In this document: positions 1-4,668 of the stretch, piece by piece
Position numbering within the stretch: the stretch's first letter is position 1
Layout: every line of letters begins with the position of its first letter
Assembly (NCBI GenBank): GCA_947302185.1
Contig: CAMYVI010000157.1
Location: 1-6,128 of the forward strand
Source: an uncultured Lachnospiraceae bacterium
Lineage (GTDB): Bacteria; Bacillota_A; Clostridia; Lachnospirales; Lachnospiraceae
Length of the DNA: 6,128 nucleotides
Reading direction: 5' to 3'
Made by a program: the position numbers and the translations under genes
Notes under the pieces: model-generated
What the model was told of the DNA's origin: nothing
The model's database searches: none
Seen by the model: only the letters and a program-made list of their open reading frames with translations

Positions 1-20
1 GGACAATTATGTCACATACT

Positions 21-36
21 ATAGCATTATAGCATT
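21..36. repeat. Tandem octamer repeat, 2 x ATAGCATT
   Basis: Two exact adjacent copies of ATAGCATT occupy 21-28 and 29-36. The repeat overlaps the leftward extended -10 candidate, so it could be part of an operator or could be chance in an AT-rich promoter region. Confidence 0.6.
26..34 (-). promoter_or_regulatory. Candidate leftward extended -10 promoter
   Basis: Read on the minus strand, this is TGC followed by TATAAT, a perfect consensus -10 hexamer with the TGn extension. No good -35 lies 16-18 bp upstream (TACTGA at the 17-bp spacing is poor), but extended -10 promoters can work without one. It would drive transcription off the left edge, into a gene that is not in the window. Confidence 0.35.
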
Positions 37-183
37 CATTTGGCATATTCAGTACAAAATGTTTCTGTCTGTACGGACGGGGTCGATATACGCAGCCATA
101 TTCCCCGGCCGCATTCACAACCCCGCGCAAGGTGTGCGCTTATTCTTCGTCGCGCAATTCCCGCGACTTCAGGCGTGTAAGAC

Positions 184-210
184 TTCACAAGTGAACCTTA
201 ATGTGATAAT
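184..210 (+). promoter_or_regulatory. Candidate rightward promoter (TTCACA / TGT-GATAAT)
   Basis: A -35-like TTCACA (184-189) is followed after 15 bp by GATAAT (205-210), which carries a TGn extension at 202-204. The spacing is short, but the extended -10 can compensate. The -35 lies in the small palindrome TTCAC-AA-GTGAA (184-195), a possible repressor site. A transcript would start near 217 and would include the whole hairpin cluster before the glycosidase start codon. TTGACA at 214-219 is a better -35 match but has no -10 at a usable distance. Confidence 0.3.
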
Positions 211-225
211 TTATTGACATAAGTG

Positions 226-235
226 AGATTATGGG
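226..235. repeat. Left copy of flanking direct repeat AGATTATGGG
   Basis: This 10-bp sequence recurs exactly at 436-445, 210 bp downstream, and the identity ends on both sides of the 10-mer. The two copies bracket the hairpin cluster, as a target-site duplication would. Chance is not excluded: one 10-bp match somewhere within a 440-bp stretch is not very rare. Confidence 0.6.
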
Positions 236-238
236 AGA

Positions 239-286
239 AGTGTATATCTCAGTGGCGGGTGTCAATCCCCCACTGAGATATACGCT
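239..286. repeat. Hairpin A, long inverted repeat
   Basis: The arms at 242-255 and 270-283 are exactly complementary over 14 bp (GTATATCTCAGTGG on the left). They extend outward by a T-G wobble (241/284) and two more pairs to 239/286. Inside, after an unpaired C at 256, GGG at 257-259 can pair with CCC at 267-269, leaving a 7-nt loop. It is the longest perfect stem in the window. Confidence 0.9.
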
Positions 287-296
287 CCGCGAGGAT

Positions 297-349
297 GCGC
301 AGGGATTCGGTTTGGAAGATGTCAGCTAATGCTGACCCGAATCCCGCGC
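297..349. repeat. Hairpin B, compound stem with inner hairpin
   Basis: The outer arms GCGC (297-300) plus GGGATTCGG (302-310) pair with CCGAATCCC (337-345) plus GCGC (346-349), with A301 bulged. An inner stem GTCAGC/GCTGAC (321-326 and 331-336) closes a TAAT loop and continues directly from the right outer arm. On the left, ten bases (311-320) form a one-sided bulge. Such an asymmetric compound helix looks more like a folded RNA than a simple protein-binding palindrome. Confidence 0.85.
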
Positions 350-371
350 CAAGTCTCGCGAGCGAGACTTG
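350..371. repeat. Hairpin C, short perfect stem with tetraloop
   Basis: AAGTCTCG (351-358) pairs exactly with CGAGACTT (363-370), extended by C350-G371, around the four-base loop CGAG. It follows hairpin B without a spacer. The bases after it are GAATTG, not a T-run, so it is not a terminator. Confidence 0.85.
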
Positions 372-373
372 AA

Positions 374-417
374 TTGAAACGCTCATTTCAACAGCCGTGA
401 GAGAGCCGATTTACGGC
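374..417. repeat. Weak hairpins D and E with competing pairings
   Basis: TTGAAA (374-379) can pair with TTTCAA (386-391). Downstream, CGGC at 414-417 can pair either with GCCG at 394-397 (long loop; GCCGT/ACGGC when the fifth pair is counted) or with GCCG at 405-408 (loop ATTTA). The two pairings exclude each other and lie just upstream of the glycosidase ribosome-binding site. The stems are short, so this is a weak call. Confidence 0.4.
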
Positions 418-435
418 CCTGAATAAATGGCGGAA

Positions 436-445
436 AGATTATGGG
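436..445. repeat. Right copy of flanking direct repeat AGATTATGGG
   Basis: This is an exact copy of 226-235. It contains the ATG of the glycosidase gene (441-443), so the repeat spans the junction between leader and coding sequence. If it is a target-site duplication, insertion took place at the start codon, and the element now supplies the bases where the ribosome binds. Confidence 0.6.
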
Positions 446-2483
446 GTTTATACAATTGAAGAACAGGAAAATTGCATTAATCGCCGGAACAACGGTGTGT
501 GCAGCCGCACTCGGTGCGGGACTGTTCGTTCCGGTTCGGATTGAAGTTAAACAGACTGGTACTTTACATCAGCATACTGCGCTGACCGAAAATGATTTTG
601 AAGTTCAGACCAGTACGCTGTTCGGCATCAAATATGATGCGGATGATTACAAGGTCATATGGAACGGCTGGACTGAGGAACAGCAGGAAGCTGTACTCGG
701 TCAGGCAAATTATGTCAAAGAGGGTGAAGAGCAGGGAGAATCACAAACCGAAATGGAGGCTTTTGCCCTGAACAAGGATAAAAATATCATCACACCTGAC
801 GACATACGCACCCCTGTGAATAACAATGAGACTTCCGCGAACGCATTGATCGGGAAAATTGAATCAGTCGTCAATGACTCGGAGAAGGATTCAAATTCGG
901 AGTTACCGGGTTCTGAGCCGGATAAAGAAACCGGTGATACAGAAGCGTCTTCCCGTAAGGAATCTGAGGATGGGGAAGATGAGCAGATTGTCGTGACCGG
1001 AGATACCGTTACCGAATATACGATAAGCAAAGGACAATTCACGGATACTGTGAAGGCGGATGCTGTACCTGTCGTGTCAATTGAAGCGCGTTATGAGGGC
1101 AAGGTCTACTTTATGGACGCTCCGGATCCGGACAATATTCGTGCTCAGCTTGTGTACGAGGACGGTGCGAGAGTCGAGGTAGAGTGCACTTCGGATGAAA
1201 TCGGAAAGGTATCGGCTGAGACCGATGTGCCGGTTCACACGGAGTATGGGGATACAATGTGCCATATAGAACCCGTCCGCCTTTCGGATCTTACCTCAGA
1301 GTTTAAAGGTAAGGTATATACCGGAGAAGCGGCTGAGATTAAAGACGTGACGGTGAAGGCAGTTTTTGAGGACGGATATGTAACTGAGGTGAAAGCAACC
1401 TCATTCGCAGATGACGCAATAGTAAACGATCCCGGGGATTTCCGGGTGAACAGCATCTACGGAGAGACATCTGTACACATTGAGCCTGTTCCGATAACCG
1501 GCGCAAGTATAGAAGTTACCGATCTTCTCTATGAGGAAGATATGCTTGATGTAGATATTATCACCCTGACTTATGAGGACGGGAAGAAACGCGATATCTC
1601 GAAAGGCGAGTATGAACTGGGGGCCGAAGCTACTCTTCCTCTCACAGCCGGCGAAAATGAGATTCCGTTCATATACAACGGAAAAATGTATACGTTCACG
1701 GTCAATGTACTCCACGACACGGAGATACGGCGTGCGACTATGCGCTACGGAGAGGAGATTAAAACGGCAGAGTACAGTCACCTTTCGGATACGATTATGG
1801 TCACAGTGAACCGCTACACCGAGGCGGAATACTCTTACCTGCTTACCCACATCATTATTGACGATCCGTCTCAGATACATGCAGGATTATCCAATGATGA
1901 TTACGGCGGAGAGCGTGAAACTCCGAGCAGCGCGTCAAAGCGTCTCGGTTGGGTCGTCGGAATAAACGGCAGCAACTTCGATTATGCAAGTAATACGCCT
2001 ACAATGGCTGACGCAAAAATCAAAAACGGCATGGTGATGCCGGACAGCAAAGCCGTTGCGAACGGGATGGAGATATGTCTGACAAACAGCGGCAACCTTT
2101 TCTCGCCGAAGCAGGGCATGACGATCAATGATCTGCTCAACATGGGAGTAACGGACACATGGTGCTGCGGCGACACGCTTCTGATTTCAAACGGAGAAGC
2201 TGTCAATGTCGGAATTCAGAGTCTCGATTACCGCTATCCCAGAACCGCGATCGGCATGGTACGTCCATGTGAGTACTATTTGATCACGGCAGGATCTTCC
2301 GGTTATTCGGGCGGCATGACTTATGACGAGGTGAGGGATATCCTGACCAGTCACGATTGCGGTTTCGGGAAGTGTCTGGACGGAGGCGGGAGTTCTACTC
2401 TGATTTTTGAGAATCAGCTGCTGAACAGTCCTGCAGCGGGAAGTGAGAGACCGGTCACGGATTTCCTGTATTTTACGGAGTAA
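441..2483 (+). CDS. Membrane-anchored/secreted phosphodiester glycosidase (NAGPA family) with Ig-like repeats
   Basis: This 680-residue protein carries a C-terminal NAGPA/DUF2233 phosphodiester glycosidase domain, the fold of the mammalian enzyme that removes GlcNAc from phosphodiester-linked glycans. The bacterial substrate is unknown; a phosphodiester-linked wall or exopolysaccharide glycan is plausible. Residues 1-10 are basic and 11-32 hydrophobic, giving a signal peptide or signal anchor and placing the rest outside the membrane. Residues 95-185 are hydrophilic and, from about 140, rich in Asp, Glu and Ser. Residues 212-424 form three Ig-like repeats. The enzyme domain spans about 430-680, with GINGSNFD (507-514), YPRTAIG (599-605) and LDGGGSST (646-653), the last two being strong family signatures. 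The start follows a weak site, GGCGGAAAG, only 3 bases before ATG; the ATG at 427 is out of frame. Only 19 bp separate its stop from coaBC, so the two are probably co-transcribed. The family call is firm; the role is not. Confidence 0.9.
   Translation: MGFIQLKNRKIALIAGTTVCAAALGAGLFVPVRIEVKQTGTLHQHTALTENDFEVQTSTLFGIKYDADDYKVIWNGWTEEQQEAVLGQANYVKEGEEQGESQTEMEAFALNKDKNIITPDDIRTPVNNNETSANALIGKIESVVNDSEKDSNSELPGSEPDKETGDTEASSRKESEDGEDEQIVVTGDTVTEYTISKGQFTDTVKADAVPVVSIEARYEGKVYFMDAPDPDNIRAQLVYEDGARVEVECTSDEIGKVSAETDVPVHTEYGDTMCHIEPVRLSDLTSEFKGKVYTGEAAEIKDVTVKAVFEDGYVTEVKATSFADDAIVNDPGDFRVNSIYGETSVHIEPVPITGASIEVTDLLYEEDMLDVDIITLTYEDGKKRDISKGEYELGAEATLPLTAGENEIPFIYNGKMYTFTVNVLHDTEIRRATMRYGEEIKTAEYSHLSDTIMVTVNRYTEAEYSYLLTHIIIDDPSQIHAGLSNDDYGGERETPSSASKRLGWVVGINGSNFDYASNTPTMADAKIKNGMVMPDSKAVANGMEICLTNSGNLFSPKQGMTINDLLNMGVTDTWCCGDTLLISNGEAVNVGIQSLDYRYPRTAIGMVRPCEYYLITAGSSGYSGGMTYDEVRDILTSHDCGFGKCLDGGGSSTLIFENQLLNSPAAGSERPVTDFLYFTE
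1074..1712 (+). repeat. Three Ig-like repeats within the glycosidase
   Basis: Residues 212-281, 282-352 and 353-424 form three units of about 70 residues. Each contains an aromatic-Glu-Asp-Gly turn (YEDG, FEDG, YEDG). The first two share a GKVY strand and a YG(D/E)T..HIEPV end; the third has lost that ending and runs into the catalytic domain. They resemble bacterial Ig-like domains (Big_3 type) that act as spacers or wall-binding modules in secreted proteins. Confidence 0.7.
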
Positions 2484-2489
2484 GTTTTT

Positions 2490-2496
2490 GGAGGAG
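2490..2496 (+). promoter_or_regulatory. Shine-Dalgarno site of coaBC (GGAGGAG)
   Basis: A near-perfect GGAGGAG lies 6 bases before ATG 2503 and decides the coaBC start. An in-frame ATG at 2443 would add 20 residues, overlap the glycosidase gene and lie outside the conserved domain, so it is rejected. Confidence 0.9.
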
Positions 2497-2502
2497 TCTA
2501 TT

Positions 2503-3798
2503 ATGACAGGAGATAAGAAAAATGTGCTGCTCGTCGTGAGCGGTTCGATAGCAGCTTACAAGGCTGCGGACATTGCCCGGACCCTGATCAAGGCGGGAGT
2601 ATCGGTTACAGTATCTTTGACAGCCAACGGGGCGAAATTTATTACTCCGATTACTTTTGAAACTTTGACGGCAAGTAAGTGCCTGGTCGATACATTTGAC
2701 CGAAGTTTTAAGTTCGACGTCGAACACATATCCGCTGCCAAAGCGGCGGACTTGTGTGTCATCGCGCCGGCTTCCGCAAATATCATAGGCAAGATAGCCT
2801 CCGGTATAGCGGACGACATGGCGACTACGACTATTATGGCCTGTACCTGTCCGAAGGTCATCGCGCCTGCTATGAATACGGCAATGTATGACAACCCTAT
2901 CGTGCAGGACAATATGGCTAAATTGAAGAGATTCGGTTACCGTTTTATAGATCCGGCCGAAGGGCTTCTTGCCTGCGGCGATGTGGGGCGCGGAAAGCTT
3001 GCGCCGGTTGAAGATATCTGTGCTTACATTTTAAATATTTTGAACAAAAATAAAAACGCCGGTCCGGAAGAGGAAAAATCCGGTTCGTCTGCTGCCGGGG
3101 CTGCTTCGGATGATCAGGGCGCGGAAGACACCGGCGGGCATAAAAACCAGGATCTTGCCGGACGAAAGGTGCTTGTCACGGCCGGCCCGACTCAGGAGGC
3201 TATCGACCCAGTCCGCTATATTACCAATCACAGCAGCGGCAAAATGGGCTATGCGTTAGCGGAAGCAGCCGAAAAACGCGGTGCGGAGGTAATACTTGTC
3301 TCGGGGCAGGTCGCAATTTCTCCGCCGGAAGGAGTACAGCTGGTGTCTGTAGTGTCTGCTAAGGATATGGCGGAAGCGGTATTTGAGCATTTTGCCGCAA
3401 CGGATATCCTGATCATGGCGGCAGCTGTGGCAGATTACAGGCCGGCAGTGATTGCGGACCAAAAAATCAAGAAGAAGGATGATGATATGGTCATTCGGCT
3501 TGCCCGCACTACGGACATACTCGGAACATTAGCTGAAAGAAAGAGGGAAGGCCAGTTCTTATGCGGTTTTTCGATGGAGACGGAAAATCTGCTGGAGAAT
3601 TCCAGAAAGAAACTCGAGAAAAAGAAGCTGGATATGATTGCAGCCAACAGCATTGCCGAACCTGGGGCCGGATTTGCCCATGATACCAATAAGATCACGA
3701 TTATCACAAAAGATGATGAGATTTCGCTTCCGCTCATCACTAAGCTCGAGACGGCGGACCGCATATTGGACACAATCGTGGCAGCACTTTCAAAGTAA
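2503..3798 (+). CDS. coaBC: Bifunctional phosphopantothenoylcysteine decarboxylase / phosphopantothenate-cysteine ligase
   Basis: This 431-residue cytoplasmic enzyme performs two steps of coenzyme A synthesis. The C-terminal CoaB domain joins 4'-phosphopantothenate to cysteine, using CTP in typical bacterial enzymes; the N-terminal FMN-dependent CoaC domain decarboxylates the product to 4'-phosphopantetheine. CoaC (about 1-180) shows GSIAAYKA (14-21), active-site His75, PAMNTAMYDN (122-131) with Asn125, and the substrate-clamp motif ACGDVGRGKLAP (157-168) with Cys158; these match the E. coli active-site positions. CoaB (about 220-431) shows VTAGPTQEAIDPVRYITNHS (224-243) with the conserved Asn242, AAAVADYRP (306-314), KIKK (321-324) with the conserved Lys321, and CGFSMETEN (354-362). 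Both halves look intact. A long hydrophilic linker (about 182-219), rich in Glu, Asp, Gly, Ser and Ala, joins them. coaX, for the preceding step, follows after 98 bp. Confidence 0.97.
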   Translation: MTGDKKNVLLVVSGSIAAYKAADIARTLIKAGVSVTVSLTANGAKFITPITFETLTASKCLVDTFDRSFKFDVEHISAAKAADLCVIAPASANIIGKIASGIADDMATTTIMACTCPKVIAPAMNTAMYDNPIVQDNMAKLKRFGYRFIDPAEGLLACGDVGRGKLAPVEDICAYILNILNKNKNAGPEEEKSGSSAAGAASDDQGAEDTGGHKNQDLAGRKVLVTAGPTQEAIDPVRYITNHSSGKMGYALAEAAEKRGAEVILVSGQVAISPPEGVQLVSVVSAKDMAEAVFEHFAATDILIMAAAVADYRPAVIADQKIKKKDDDMVIRLARTTDILGTLAERKREGQFLCGFSMETENLLENSRKKLEKKKLDMIAANSIAEPGAGFAHDTNKITIITKDDEISLPLITKLETADRILDTIVAALSK

Positions 3799-3896
3799 AT
3801 CCTCAAAAGGGCTGCGCGATGTTCCGAAAAAGACGGAAAACAGTATTTCACAGCAATAACACGGCAGTAGAAACTGAGATAAGGCAGGGCAGAGAT

Positions 3897-4661
3897 ATGA
3901 TATTAGCTATAGACATGGGCAACACGAATATCGAAATCGGGTGCCTGGATCATGAGAAGATACATTTTACCGAGCGCGTTCGAACTGACATTTATAAGAC
4001 CGACCTTGAATATGCGGTGCTCATTAAGACAATAATGGAGCTTAATTCCATTGTGCCGGAACAGATAGACGGAGCAATCATATCCTCCGTCGTTCCGCCT
4101 CTGACACAGGTCCTTTGCAATGCTGTGTACAAAATAACCGGAGTAAGGGCTATGGTAGTCGGAGCCGGACTCAGGACCGGCATCAACATTAAGATGGATA
4201 ATCCGGGAACAGTCGGCGCGGACCTGGTAGTTGACTCCGTTGCCGCCCTCCGGGAGTACGGCGCTCCCTGTATAGTTATCGATATGGGGACTGCAACGAC
4301 GGTCACAGTAGTCGATAAGAACAAGTGCTACATCGGCGGAGCTATCATTCCCGGCGTCATGGTCTCCCTTGAGTCCCTTGTATCCGGTACGTCACAGCTG
4401 CCGAGAATCTCGGTCGAGGCACCGAAAAAGGCGGTCGGCAGCAATACGGTCGACGCCATGAAGAGCGGAATCGTTTTCGGCCAGGCGGCGTTGATCGACG
4501 GCATGATTGAGAGGTTCGAGGATGAGCTCGGTTATCCCTGCAAGACCGTCGCAACCGGCGGACTTGCAGGAGTTATCATACCGCACTGCAGAAAGGAGAT
4601 CATCATCGATAAGATGCTGATGCTGAAAGGTCTGCGGGTGATTTACGAAAAGAATAAATAA
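3897..4661 (+). CDS. coaX: Type III pantothenate kinase
   Basis: This 254-residue cytoplasmic kinase phosphorylates pantothenate, the first and committed step of coenzyme A synthesis. It belongs to the ASKHA superfamily; type III enzymes typically resist CoA feedback and need a monovalent cation. Visible motifs are the phosphate-binding DMGNTN (6-11) at the N-terminus, GADLVVDSVAA (107-117) with the catalytic Asp109, DMGTATT (129-135) with Asp129 at the cation-site position, GGAIIPG (147-153) and ATGGLAG (219-225). Length matches the usual 255 or so residues. I chose ATG 3897 because family members begin almost directly with the DxGNTN strand. An in-frame ATG at 3819 would add a basic 26-residue extension, although it has a better-placed ribosome site (AAGGG). 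The chosen start has only weak AAGG/GGGCAG sequences upstream. The 98-bp gap after coaBC shows no hairpin, so one transcript is likely. Confidence 0.96.
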   Translation: MILAIDMGNTNIEIGCLDHEKIHFTERVRTDIYKTDLEYAVLIKTIMELNSIVPEQIDGAIISSVVPPLTQVLCNAVYKITGVRAMVVGAGLRTGINIKMDNPGTVGADLVVDSVAALREYGAPCIVIDMGTATTVTVVDKNKCYIGGAIIPGVMVSLESLVSGTSQLPRISVEAPKKAVGSNTVDAMKSGIVFGQAALIDGMIERFEDELGYPCKTVATGGLAGVIIPHCRKEIIIDKMLMLKGLRVIYEKNK

Positions 4662-4668
4662 AAGAGTA
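4662..4668. other. Seven-base convergent junction without a terminator
   Basis: The stop codons of coaX and the leftward SH3 gene face each other across seven bases. I see no hairpin with a T-run in the gap or in the last codons of either gene, so transcripts from both sides probably run into the opposing gene or end by a factor-dependent route. Confidence 0.6.

Larger units (their letters stand above)
239..417. other. Multi-hairpin element: structured RNA leader or small inserted element
   Basis: Five inverted repeats are packed into about 180 bp: stem A (239-286), stem B (297-349), stem C (350-371), stem D (374-379 with 386-391) and a weaker stem E (394-398 with 413-417). Stems B and C abut, so they could stack coaxially, and few bases remain unpaired apart from 287-296. 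None of the hairpins is followed by a T-run, so they are not intrinsic terminators. I checked by eye for T-box, TPP, c-di-GMP-I and fluoride riboswitch core motifs and found none. The element lies between a candidate promoter and the glycosidase start, so it would be in the mRNA leader. The flanking 10-bp repeat also fits an inserted element, although no terminal inverted repeats are seen at its ends. The class is unassigned. Confidence 0.55.
1..440. other. Intergenic region with hairpin cluster, no convincing gene
   Basis: I see no gene that I can defend in this 440-bp stretch. The left part (1-180) has a tandem octamer, a leftward extended -10 and a modest inverted repeat, GTCGCG/CGCGAC at 149-154 and 162-167. 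The middle (184-219) has promoter-like elements facing right. The right part (239-417) is almost entirely inverted repeats. Leftward and rightward promoter-like signals suggest that the unseen gene to the left is transcribed divergently, but that gene is outside the window. Confidence 0.7.

Noticed and set aside
149..167. GTCGCG/CGCGAC inverted repeat as an operator or terminator
   Set aside because: It has only six pairs with a seven-base loop, no T-run and no clear promoter nearby, so it is within what chance would give.
2..217. Open frame of 71 codons running in from the left edge on the plus strand
   Set aside because: The translation has no recognisable motif and a residue mix unlike the neighbouring genes. 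It also runs through the promoter-like elements, so I treat it as chance.
214..248. TTGACA (214-219) with TATATC (243-248) as a promoter
   Set aside because: The spacing is 23 bp, too long for a normal promoter, and the 16-18 bp spacings give no -10-like hexamer. TATATC is also part of the arm of hairpin A.
351..375. Hairpin C as an intrinsic terminator
   Set aside because: The stem is followed by GAATTG rather than a run of T on the plus strand, and on the minus strand the bases after the stem are GGCGCG.
1401..1880. Long minus-strand open frame of 159 codons inside the glycosidase gene
   Set aside because: It is antisense to a coding region with clear domains and shows no domain or ribosome site of its own.
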